Shown one piece after another: positions 53,889 to 62,291 of a stretch of DNA of 64,000 nt (position 1 is its first letter; each line of letters starts with the position of its first letter). Source of the DNA: Verrucomicrobiales bacterium (lineage in GTDB: Bacteria; Verrucomicrobiota; Verrucomicrobiia; Limisphaerales; UBA11320). A program made the position numbers and the translations under genes. The stretch spans positions 30,409 through 94,408 of the forward strand of contig JAEUHE010000025.1 in the NCBI GenBank assembly GCA_016793885.1. Reading direction: 5' to 3'. The notes beneath the pieces were generated by a model. It saw only the letters and a list, made by a program, of their open reading frames with translations. It ran no database searches and was not told the DNA's origin.

Positions 53889-54806
53889 TTAAGGACCAAA
53901 GCGGTGATTCTCTCGAACCGCCTTCCGGGTTGAATCAAAGTCGGCGTCGGTTCCCGACAGAAAAACCAGCCCCTCCTCGCCGATGGGTGCCAGCACCTTG
54001 GGATCCTTGACCTCCAACAGCGCAGCCTGCAACGCCGTGCGCAACCGCGTCGGCAAACCATCCCTCGCCACCCACGGCCGGCCATCGATGGGGAAATAGG
54101 CGAGCGCTCGCAAGGAGGCCCCACCATCGACCAATTTACGGAAGGTACGCTCATTCAGCGCACCGGCGTCGAAATCCCCGGCAGCCACCGCGGCTCCCAC
54201 TCGATCGTGCCGGTCCAGATACTCAAATCCCCCCAGATCGGTGGCACGAATTCCGTGCTCAACCAGATAGAGTTGCGAATTGTATCTGCCCGTCGTGGAG
54301 AACTGATCACCAAACGCAAACCGCTTCCCCTTCAGGTCTTCCACTTTCAAAACTGGGCCGTTGCTGAGGACACAGATCACTCCATTCACCACCTTGAGTC
54401 CCTTGGTGCCCTCGATGGCGAGGATCTCCAAATTCGCACTCTTCTCCTTGGCCTGCACATAAGACACCGGACCGACCTGCGAAAAGTCGAAAGTTCCCTC
54501 AACCAAGGCTTTGATCCCTTCCTCGTAGGTTTTGGCCACCTGGAGGTGGATCTCGACGGGCTCCTTCAGCTCGCTGGAAAGATTCTGCTCGAGCAGATTC
54601 AGGAGGGGCCGGTACAGCCGGACCATTTCCGTTGGCTTTTTCGAGGTGTACAGACCGAAAGTCAAACTGACATCAGCCCTGGCCGCAGGCACCAAAAGGA
54701 TGGCGATCGCCAGGAATGGTAAGCTCCAGGACCGGATACCCATTCTCCCAGGCCGCTTCGCTCCCCGATCAAGAATCGTGGTTGTTGCACTCATGTCATT
54801 TCGCAT
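53889..54806 (-). CDS. PhnD-type periplasmic binding protein
   Basis: A 305-residue exported solute-binding protein of the phosphate/phosphite/phosphonate (PhnD) family. A signal region (LPFLAIAILLVPAARA) precedes LTFGLYTSKKPTEMVRLYRPL. FDFSQVGPVSYVQA, the ligand-proximal FGDQFSTTGRYNSQLYL and FDAGALNERTF follow. No permease or ATPase gene accompanies it. The next gene, 6 bp downstream, is a hybrid histidine kinase with a periplasmic domain, so it more likely presents a ligand to that sensor. ATGs at 54806 and 54794 are both possible starts. Confidence 0.85.
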   Translation of the reverse strand: MRNDMSATTTILDRGAKRPGRMGIRSWSLPFLAIAILLVPAARADVSLTFGLYTSKKPTEMVRLYRPLLNLLEQNLSSELKEPVEIHLQVAKTYEEGIKALVEGTFDFSQVGPVSYVQAKEKSANLEILAIEGTKGLKVVNGVICVLSNGPVLKVEDLKGKRFAFGDQFSTTGRYNSQLYLVEHGIRATDLGGFEYLDRHDRVGAAVAAGDFDAGALNERTFRKLVDGGASLRALAYFPIDGRPWVARDGLPTRLRTALQAALLEVKDPKVLAPIGEEGLVFLSGTDADFDSTRKAVRENHRFGP

Positions 54807-54977
54807 TTGATGGATGGTAGACTACGCATGGTGAAACCCAGACATCACACCCGGCGTTGGCCGCTGCGGGCATGCGGTTTCCCTATGCAGAATCGTCGTC
54901 CCGCGGAATCCCTTAAGCGCGATCTACCGTCCCCTCGCCGCCCGGGAAGCGAGACGACCGAGCCTGGACAGGGGTTG

Positions 54978-57900
54978 TCAGGGGAGCTGCTCAACCCGAT
55001 AAAAGCAGTGCGGAAGGGGCGCCCCGCGATGCACGACCGTCGAGACCAGAAGTTGGTTGGTCACCACCGCGATGGGGATCCAGTGCACAAAGTTGGTGCT
55101 GGTTTCGATTTGATAAACCCCGCGGGGGGAGCCCTGAAAGGACACGTCGACCTCCGCCGGCTCACCCGGTCGAATTTTGAGGGCCAGCAGCTTAGGCCTC
55201 ACCAAGAGCGCAGAAGCCGGGCTGATGCAGGAAATCTCCCCATCCGTCACCCGAACCCGATAGTCTCCCGCGCCCGCAGAAGTCACCGCTGTCAGCGCCA
55301 GACGAGAACCCTTCTGCCCGGGAAGATCTATTCCATTGAACTGCCATTGATACTTCAGCTGGGCTCCCGACGCATCAGACTGAGGGACCTGCGCAGTAAA
55401 CGCAGCGTCGCCTCCGGGATCCACAACCAGCCTCAGCGGAAGCGGCTGCTCCACCACGAACCCTGTTCCTACCTCATCATCATGGATGACGACCGTCGCA
55501 TTCGAGGCGGACGTGAAAGCGTGGTCGTAGTAGCGGTTGGTCAACACGATGGTAAACGTCCGATCCCCATCTCGTCGGCTGTTGTTCAGGAGACGAACGG
55601 AAATGTTCGTGACCGTAGTCCCCGCGGTAATCCTTAACCCGGCTGCCAAAGGGGCGTGGTCCACCCCCCAAAGCGCCGAACCAGCGAGACCAAAACCTAC
55701 CGAGGACGGAATGGACAGGCTGCCTGTGCGGGTCAGGGTGAACACCATCTCGGTATCCGATTCCGAGACGTCCTTGCGATCCGCAGTAATACTGATCATC
55801 GGAAGCTCTGAAACCAGCAAGGGAACCGCCGCGCTTCGCACCGCACCGTGCGCATTGGTGATCACCACTGAATAGAGCGCCCCATCCTGGGGCTTGATGT
55901 CGGTAAGCCTTAACACGGACTGCTCAGCCCCCTGGATCGGCAGAGTGTTCCGATACCATTGATAGCCCAACGGAGGAGCGCCCGAGGCCTTAACCTCAAA
56001 TTGGGCTGACTGTCCGAAAAAGGCCGCAGCCGTCACCGGAGCCGTCACAATTCCAGGGCGCAACGAGAGTTCCAATGCGGCCCCCTCGCTGGTCACCGCG
56101 CCGACTCGATTGGAAATAACCACGGAATAGACGCCCTGATTTTCCGCGCGTCCAGGCAACCGAAGCACCGCATTGGTCTCCCCCTCCATCGGCGAGGCAT
56201 CCCGCAGCCACTGGTAGGAAAACGGCGGGGTGCCGCGTGCTGTGGCAAAAAAGACCGCTTGGTCGTCCAGACTCAGGGTCTGCCGGCGGGGCTGAGTCGT
56301 GATCAAGGGCGCCATTCGAACGCCAACCTCCACGTTCAACGAAACAGATCCGAAGTCCGTCGACGCCAAAACCGAATAGCTCCCGGTCATTGCCACGGAG
56401 AAGTCGGGCAGCGCTAACAAGGAGGAGGTTGCACCCGCGATCTTGACCCCATTCCAATACCATTGAAAGGCCGTCGCCTCAGCGATAGGAGCTGCCAGCT
56501 CCACATTCATGCCGGGCTCCGCCTCGATGGGATCCAAACTTCCCAGGACAACGGGAACAGGCCCACCGGCTGGCAAATTGCCCGTGCCTGCTGTAGGAGC
56601 GGCGGCCTGCCAGAGCACTGGATCGTTGCCATACACCGAGAGATCCGTGCGCTGAAGGGAGTATCCGGTCCCGTCGGCGGCAGCCGGCCAAGGAGCGCGG
56701 TCTCCATAGCCGATACGGTCGACCAAGATATAGGGGATGTACCCAAAGTCAGGATCGAACCAGAACTGAGGAATATCGGGCCGATGCAGCTCCAGTGCCT
56801 CTCCCCCTCCGTTGCTCAACTGGCCATCGAAAGGGCCGAACAGGGGCACCTCAGCCGCAACTTCATAGTAATTGCGGAAGTCGGCAGCCAGCTCAGGTTC
56901 GGCCAGCGGATCGAACCCCACGACCAACAGCCGCTCGCCAGGCCGAACAACCACTCCGAAGGGAAAGGTAAAGGAGACCGCACCGCGCAGCTGCCAGCAA
57001 TTCGTCGTTGCGAGAGGATCATATAACAGCTCTTCCCGATTGCTGATGCTCTGAATCTCGATGAACTCGCGCAAAGGCCGGTCCTCTGGCGAAAGATCGC
57101 TGGGGTGATACATGATCTCGGTGAGAACGAGCGGCCCCATGACCGGGCTGGCGTTGGGCGCCCCTTGACCCCGGCGAAACTCGGGCAACAGCTCGGGAGC
57201 ATTGGTGGCCACGATTCCGGTGCCAAACGTCACGTGCGTCAGAGTGATGAATTCAGGTCCTTGGCTGGTAAGGAATCGGCCAAAAGGGATCCCATTGGGT
57301 GCTGGCCCGAAGGTGACAGTCGCGCGCAAACCGGTCAATCGACCCTCACCATCCGCGGCGAACAGATGAAACTCATCCCCATGAGCAGAGTTGAAGGAAA
57401 ACCCGGGCAGGACTCCCGGAACCGGCTGCAATAGGTTCTTGTAGAAGGTCACGAACTTCCCCGGCTCGATCACGGTTCCATAAGGAACTTTGAACTTCCG
57501 CGGTCGACTGAGATTGTCGCTCATGAACCAGCCGCTCAAATCCATCGACTCAGAGGACAGATTGAGCACCTCGATCGAGTCTTCCAGCGGTTCATCCGCA
57601 TGGCTCAAAACTTCGTTGATCACCAACTGGGGCAACGGAAGCATGTTCGGCTGATCAGGCGACGAGTTCATGCCGAAGTTCACTATGTTGGTAGCACCAT
57701 CAGGAAAGCGACCGTGTGCAATCCCCGGCTCCTGGGACTCAAACCGGAACCCGTCGATGGGAAATCCAAACCCATCGAACAATCCAAGCTGCTCCCCTTC
57801 GTCGCTCAGCGCAAAGCTCACATGATCAGCGCCCTTTTCCACGAGCTTGTCGGCATGGAATACTCGATAGGCACCGTCTCCACTCCCCAGGAACGACAGC

Positions 57901-58601
57901 GCGGCAATCGGAGATTTATCCCGCTTCTTGAAGTCATCCGTCAGGAACAGACCCTCCAACGAGACGGGGAATGCATCCGGATTGAACAGCTCGAAATAGT
58001 CATCGCCGGACACCGGATTCGACATCCACTCGTTAATCCGAAGTCGCTGCGGGTCGCCTAGCCGCATGCCCCGATTGGCGCCACCGGCGGTGGGAGGCGT
58101 CAGAGTCCACGCACCGGTCCCGTCCGGGAAACGTCCCACCGAACAATCCATCGCCTGCAGCCCGAACTTCAAGGTATCGACCGCCTCCCCTCCATCCTGG
58201 GGACGATCATACAGCACGAGAGTTTCCCCACTGGAGGCCAATCCAAAGCCGGTGTTCAGAAAGGGGCCGTCGAGCCGAACGGAAGGAGGAAAATCATCGG
58301 AACACAGGACTACCAGGAAACCCTGGGCCTTGATCCGAGCTCCGGGGGGAAACACCCACCGCTGCGGGTTCGTTTCGTCGTCGCTCAAGCTCAAACCCGC
58401 AAGCTCGACATCTTGGTCGCTGATATTGCGCAACTCCACCCAGTCAAGAATGTTGGTCAGCGCCGAAATGGTCGGCGCGGCGGAATAGGCCAGCACTTCG
58501 TTCAACACCACGCTCGGCGCAGCCACGACGGTAGGATAATGAGTCGAACTCAGCACCATCACCACACCGCAAGCCATCAGCTTCTTCAGTATCTCGCGCA
58601 T
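54978..58601 (-). CDS. Large secreted lamin-tail-domain / Ig / Calx-beta protein
   Basis: A 1207-residue secreted protein; the ATG at 58601 opens a signal peptide (LMACGVVMVLSSTHYPTVVAA). Four lamin-tail-like domains are recognised by openings such as VVLNEVLAYS, LRINEWMSNP, LVINEVLSHA and LVLTEIMYHP, each followed by a D..EL.N pattern and W...D. Three Ig-like domains follow (about residues 720-975), each with the YQW core (FQWYWNG, YQWLRDA, YQWYRNT). A Calx-beta-like module and another YQW segment come next. The end (IETSTNFVHWIPI...HCFYRVEQ) is the shared C-terminal module. Lamin-tail domains of this kind often occur in bacterial cell-surface and nuclease-associated proteins; no enzyme motif is seen here. 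The 54807-54977 gap downstream holds nothing recognised. Confidence 0.85.
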   Translation of the reverse strand: MREILKKLMACGVVMVLSSTHYPTVVAAPSVVLNEVLAYSAAPTISALTNILDWVELRNISDQDVELAGLSLSDDETNPQRWVFPPGARIKAQGFLVVLCSDDFPPSVRLDGPFLNTGFGLASSGETLVLYDRPQDGGEAVDTLKFGLQAMDCSVGRFPDGTGAWTLTPPTAGGANRGMRLGDPQRLRINEWMSNPVSGDDYFELFNPDAFPVSLEGLFLTDDFKKRDKSPIAALSFLGSGDGAYRVFHADKLVEKGADHVSFALSDEGEQLGLFDGFGFPIDGFRFESQEPGIAHGRFPDGATNIVNFGMNSSPDQPNMLPLPQLVINEVLSHADEPLEDSIEVLNLSSESMDLSGWFMSDNLSRPRKFKVPYGTVIEPGKFVTFYKNLLQPVPGVLPGFSFNSAHGDEFHLFAADGEGRLTGLRATVTFGPAPNGIPFGRFLTSQGPEFITLTHVTFGTGIVATNAPELLPEFRRGQGAPNASPVMGPLVLTEIMYHPSDLSPEDRPLREFIEIQSISNREELLYDPLATTNCWQLRGAVSFTFPFGVVVRPGERLLVVGFDPLAEPELAADFRNYYEVAAEVPLFGPFDGQLSNGGGEALELHRPDIPQFWFDPDFGYIPYILVDRIGYGDRAPWPAAADGTGYSLQRTDLSVYGNDPVLWQAAAPTAGTGNLPAGGPVPVVLGSLDPIEAEPGMNVELAAPIAEATAFQWYWNGVKIAGATSSLLALPDFSVAMTGSYSVLASTDFGSVSLNVEVGVRMAPLITTQPRRQTLSLDDQAVFFATARGTPPFSYQWLRDASPMEGETNAVLRLPGRAENQGVYSVVISNRVGAVTSEGAALELSLRPGIVTAPVTAAAFFGQSAQFEVKASGAPPLGYQWYRNTLPIQGAEQSVLRLTDIKPQDGALYSVVITNAHGAVRSAAVPLLVSELPMISITADRKDVSESDTEMVFTLTRTGSLSIPSSVGFGLAGSALWGVDHAPLAAGLRITAGTTVTNISVRLLNNSRRDGDRTFTIVLTNRYYDHAFTSASNATVVIHDDEVGTGFVVEQPLPLRLVVDPGGDAAFTAQVPQSDASGAQLKYQWQFNGIDLPGQKGSRLALTAVTSAGAGDYRVRVTDGEISCISPASALLVRPKLLALKIRPGEPAEVDVSFQGSPRGVYQIETSTNFVHWIPIAVVTNQLLVSTVVHRGAPLPHCFYRVEQLP

Positions 58602-59113
58602 AGTTTGTCCATTTGTAGAGGAGGAGGGAGCAGGCCGGTCACCCGACCTTCTCGCCGGTTTGCGGAGTTTTGAATCGCTCGTGAGATCCGAAGGGACCCA
58701 AGCACAAGAGCTCACTCCGTCGTGGAGTAGAAGGGGCTACCCCCTCCCGCCCACCCGCGTTTCCGATGCCCACTACCTCAGGCATTCGCTCATTTTGTCA
58801 TGACAACGACAGGCAAGTTAGCAACCCCCGAGCCAACCCGTCACCGGGACGGACCGGGTCCACGACAAGAAAGGTTAACCTCCTTGTAATATTGATGTAA
58901 CACTAGTCGGACACTCCGAGGGCGCCCCCACACCCCGATCGTTCAAACGGAGGAGGACGAAAGAGCCGGGGAATAAATGACGGGGCAGCCAGCTCCGGAG
59001 GGAGAATTTGGCCGGTTGGCTGGAAGTCTTTGCCGCCGAGGCAAAAGGAGATGTGAAAAGGGGGTTCTCAAACGAAAGAGTTTTCGGTAATGTGACGGGG
59101 ATTTGGCGAGACC
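58602..59113. other. 512-bp divergent intergenic region with palindromes
   Basis: No reading frame with protein-like content was found. Two perfect palindromes stand out: TTGTCATGACAA (58795-58806) and AGGTTAACCT (58872-58881). Two small hairpins (ACTCC/GGAGT and AGGGG/CCCCT) lie around 58710-58735. These could be operators or transcript leaders of the divergent lamin-tail and hydroxylase genes. No promoter boxes were placed with confidence. Confidence 0.4.
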
Positions 59114-59956
59114 ATGCAAACCATACCATCCACCTCAGGCAGCTTTGAGAAGTCGAAGAACCCCGCGCTGGTCGGGATGAATCTCTGTGACCGTACGATT
59201 CGCATTCAAAAACCACGAAGCTTTCTGCAGAAGACCGGATTGGCCGTTCAGGACTGGCTCGAACGTCGCGTGGCCGGAGTTTCGGTTTACGGAGACCCCC
59301 CGGTGTATGACTCCAGCACCTTCGGATGGGCGAAAGAGGTCGAGAGCGAATGGAAATTGATTCGCGCCGAACTGGATCAGGTCATGAAGTTTAAGGACCA
59401 GATGCCCAGTTTTCACGAAATCCTGAAGGAAGTGCATATGATCACCACCGACGACCAGTGGAAGACCTACTTCCTGGCTGGCATCGGGATGGATTGTCGG
59501 GAAAACGCGAAAAGGTGCCCGGAGACCATGCGACTACTCGGGAAGATTCCGGGGATGAAAACGGCCTTTTTTTCCATTCTAGCCCCGCACAAGCATATCC
59601 CCGCGCACCGGGGAGCTTTCAATGGAATCCTCCGCTTCCACCTCGGACTCATGGTGCCCGAACCGCGCGAAAGGGTGCGCATCCGGATCGGCAACGACAT
59701 TCACCACTGGAGTGAAGGCAAATCACTCATCTTCGACGACACCTTCAATCATGAGGTGTGGAACGATACGGATGGCTACCGGGTGGTGCTATTTGTCGAT
59801 TTTGCGCGGCCGTTGAAGCAACCGTTCCAAGGGATTAATGAGGCCTTCCTGAATATGGCTTCCCTGGCGCCCTTCCTCCGAGAAGCCGGAACCAAACAGA
59901 AGACCTGGGAGAAGAAGTTTTACCGGGATGCCAAATCACCGGCCAAACCGTCTTAA
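59114..59956 (+). CDS. Aspartyl/asparaginyl beta-hydroxylase-family dioxygenase
   Basis: A 280-residue Fe(II)/2-oxoglutarate dioxygenase of the AspH/LpxO family. The two iron-binding histidines are His165 (HIPAHRGAF) and His213 (DDTFNHEVWND), about the 50-residue spacing known from AspH. FHLGLMVP follows the first His. LpxO members hydroxylate lipid A acyl chains; others hydroxylate protein side chains. There is no signal peptide, so the enzyme is cytoplasmic or membrane-associated. An FmdB-like miniprotein gene begins 21 bp downstream, probably in the same transcript. The substrate is not determined. Confidence 0.82.
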   Translation: MQTIPSTSGSFEKSKNPALVGMNLCDRTIRIQKPRSFLQKTGLAVQDWLERRVAGVSVYGDPPVYDSSTFGWAKEVESEWKLIRAELDQVMKFKDQMPSFHEILKEVHMITTDDQWKTYFLAGIGMDCRENAKRCPETMRLLGKIPGMKTAFFSILAPHKHIPAHRGAFNGILRFHLGLMVPEPRERVRIRIGNDIHHWSEGKSLIFDDTFNHEVWNDTDGYRVVLFVDFARPLKQPFQGINEAFLNMASLAPFLREAGTKQKTWEKKFYRDAKSPAKPS

Positions 59957-59977
59957 ACCCGTCTCAACTCACCCCCC

Positions 59978-60178
59978 ATGGCCACTTACATTTACGAAAC
60001 CATCCCGGAGAATCCTCGAAAAAAACCGCGCCGATTCGAAGTGGAGCAACGCATGAGCGAAGCGGCCCTGACCAAGGACCCCAAGACCGGCGAACCGGTC
60101 CGACGCGTCATCACCGGAGGAAGCGGCATCGTGACCCACGGGGCGAGCATCCTGTCGATGAAGACCAAGAAGCGTTAG
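59978..60178 (+). CDS. FmdB-like miniprotein lacking all zinc cysteines
   Basis: A 66-residue protein that follows the layout of the FmdB/CxxC_CxxC_SSSS regulatory family. ATYIYETI stands for the usual PIYEYRC, RFEVEQRMSEAALT for the FE..Q.MS...LT segment, and EPVRRVITGGSGIV for PVRRLISGGGG. Both CxxC knuckles are replaced (by IPENPRK and KDPKTGEP) and the protein has no Cys at all. It cannot bind zinc in the family's way. The gene is intact, follows the dioxygenase gene closely, and its 3' end overlaps the convergent YaeQ-like gene by 4 bp. The function is unknown. Confidence 0.65.
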   Translation: MATYIYETIPENPRKKPRRFEVEQRMSEAALTKDPKTGEPVRRVITGGSGIVTHGASILSMKTKKR

Positions 60179-60723
60179 TGTTTCAGCAGCAAGAAGGACG
60201 AGTCGAACCAGAGACCGTTGAAGTCAAACTGCAGGGCCGGCGGGTCGAAATCACCCACGACCCACACTAATTCGTTGCGGGGCTTCACCAAATGGCAGAG
60301 CTCCTGGATCATTTCCGACTCGAAACCGAGGATCTGGTAGCGGTCCCGGCGCAATTCCTCCTTCTCTATGACAGCCAGCAAGTGACGTGCTTCCGCGGTT
60401 CCAGCCTTGAGCACCCAGATCTCGGCCTCCGGAACCTTCACCGCGAGCTTGTTCAGCTTACTCACCCCACATTCCCCACATTCCACCCAAAGGACCGGCT
60501 GCAGGGTGTAGTCTAGCTGCACCAGGTCCGGTTCGAACGGGATGTTATCGTTCATCACATCCCCCTCGATCTCGAGTCGGTCCCGATAAAACAAAACGAA
60601 GCCGAGCAACTTCAGCACGACGTGACGGATGCTCTCGTTTTCTTTGAGACCGATGATGAGCTTCCGAGGCAGATCACGTCGGCGGTCTTCGCTCTTTAAA
60701 TCGAAAATAAACTTAGTGCTCAT
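60175..60723 (-). CDS. YaeQ-like family protein
   Basis: A 182-residue soluble protein. ESIRHVVLKLLGFVLFYRDR, EPDLVQLDYTLQPVLWVECGE and SKLNKLAVKVPEAEIWVLKA resemble YaeQ, a family with a PD-(D/E)XK nuclease-like fold. Asp and Glu in PDLVQLD...WVECGE would be the corresponding core residues. YaeQ function is poorly known; antitermination was proposed in E. coli. The ATG at 60723 is preferred; the longer frame runs into the divergent promoter region. The aldehyde dehydrogenase gene is divergent, 119 bp away. Confidence 0.6.
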   Translation of the reverse strand: MSTKFIFDLKSEDRRRDLPRKLIIGLKENESIRHVVLKLLGFVLFYRDRLEIEGDVMNDNIPFEPDLVQLDYTLQPVLWVECGECGVSKLNKLAVKVPEAEIWVLKAGTAEARHLLAVIEKEELRRDRYQILGFESEMIQELCHLVKPRNELVWVVGDFDPPALQFDFNGLWFDSSFLLLKH

Positions 60724-60842
60724 GCCACAAACCGATCCTATGCATAGCTCAGGACTCTGCCGGAGGGAACTCGAAATCCCTCGAGTCCCCTCTTCCAGCT
60801 GGAATCTTTCGCCGAGATGGATAGCGTAGGCGCCTTGTAACG

Positions 60843-62276
60843 ATGCAAACGACACCAAACCGACCCTTTATCGACGGTGCTTGGCACCCAGCTCAATCGA
60901 ACCGTCCCGCTCGCCTGATCAATCCGGCCACCGGGCAGCCGTTCGCCGAGGTTGCCTCGGCCGATCCAGCGGATCTGGAGAAAGCCATCCAGAGCGCGCA
61001 GACCGCTTGGGAATCGGGATGGCGGGATCTGGCGCCCGGGAAGCGTACCGAGATCCTCTTCAACGTCGCCCGAGTGCTGCGAGAGAACCTCGAGCACATC
61101 GCTCAACTGGAGATGCTCCAAATCGGGAAACCGATCTCCGATGCTCGCGATGAAGCCGGCCTGGGAGCGCGTGTGTTCGAATACTATGCCGGGGCCGTCA
61201 CCAAGTTCTTCGGCCAGACCATCCCCGTCTCTCGTGGCGGTCTCGACTTCACCTTGAAGCAATCCATGGGAGTGGTGGCCGCGATCGTGCCCTGGAATTT
61301 TCCGTTCCCCATCGCCTGCTGGAAGGTAGCCCCGGCGCTCGCCGCCGGCAATTGCGTGATTCTCAAGCCGGCTTCCATATCTCCGCTCACCGCCCTGCTG
61401 CTCGGTGAACTCGCCCATTCCGCAGGGCTCCCGCCCGGAGTGCTTCAGGTGATTCCAGGAAGCGGATCGACCATCGGTGATGCCCTGGTCACCCACCCGC
61501 TGGTGCGCAAAGTCTCCTTCACCGGCTCCACCGAAGTGGGACGCCGAATCATGGAGCTTTGCTCGCGTGATCTGAAACGCATCTCGCTGGAACTGGGGGG
61601 CAAGTCGCCCAATATCGTGTTCGCCGACAGCGATTGGAGAAAGGCCGCCGAAGCCTCCCCCTTGAGCGTGTTCGCCAACACCGGGCAGGATTGCTGCGCC
61701 CGCAGCCGCCTGTTTGTGGAGCAGTCGATCCATGACGAGTTCGTGGAGATCTTCGTCGCTGCCACCCGCCAATTGAAAGTCGGCGACCCATCCCTCCCCG
61801 ATACCCAACTCGGCCCCCTGGTCTCGGCCGATCAGCGGACCACCGTCGAGCAGTTCCTCAACGATGCCCGATCCCAGGGAACGCGCTTCGCCTGCGGCGG
61901 CGATCGCCCCAGCGGGCCAGGCTACTACCTCAACCCAGCTGTCCTCCTCAACCCCGGCCGACAGGACCGCTGCTGGAAAGAAGAAATCTTCGGCCCAGTC
62001 GTTGCTATCGTCCCCTTCACCCAAGAGGCCGAAATGATCAGGGAAGTCAATGCCTCGCCCTATGGATTGAGCGGATCGATCTGGACGAACGATCTCCGCC
62101 GGGCCATTCGAGTAAGTCGGCTCGTGCAAAGCGGAGTTCTCAGTGTCAACACCCATAGCAGTGTCCACGTTGAAGCGCCCTTTGGCGGCTTCAAGACCAG
62201 TGGCATCGGCCGCGATCTCGGCATGGGAGCGATGGATGGTTACACCGAGTTGAAGAATATTTACATTGCCGACTAA
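60843..62276 (+). CDS. NAD(P)-dependent aldehyde dehydrogenase (PuuC/aminoaldehyde type)
   Basis: A 477-residue ALDH-superfamily enzyme. The VPWNFPFPIACWK substrate/NAD segment, FTGSTEVGRRI (Rossmann loop), general base Glu250 in LELGGKSPN and nucleophile Cys284 in NTGQDCCA are intact, with the standard 34-residue spacing. EEIFGPVVAIVPF and PFGGFKTSGIGRDLG complete the fold. The pairing with a gamma-glutamylpolyamine-synthetase-like gene 15 bp downstream suggests oxidation of a gamma-glutamyl-aminoaldehyde or aminobutyraldehyde during amine breakdown; that substrate is inferred from context. Confidence 0.9.
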   Translation: MQTTPNRPFIDGAWHPAQSNRPARLINPATGQPFAEVASADPADLEKAIQSAQTAWESGWRDLAPGKRTEILFNVARVLRENLEHIAQLEMLQIGKPISDARDEAGLGARVFEYYAGAVTKFFGQTIPVSRGGLDFTLKQSMGVVAAIVPWNFPFPIACWKVAPALAAGNCVILKPASISPLTALLLGELAHSAGLPPGVLQVIPGSGSTIGDALVTHPLVRKVSFTGSTEVGRRIMELCSRDLKRISLELGGKSPNIVFADSDWRKAAEASPLSVFANTGQDCCARSRLFVEQSIHDEFVEIFVAATRQLKVGDPSLPDTQLGPLVSADQRTTVEQFLNDARSQGTRFACGGDRPSGPGYYLNPAVLLNPGRQDRCWKEEIFGPVVAIVPFTQEAEMIREVNASPYGLSGSIWTNDLRRAIRVSRLVQSGVLSVNTHSSVHVEAPFGGFKTSGIGRDLGMGAMDGYTELKNIYIAD

Positions 62277-62291
62277 GCATCCCCCGAGAAT

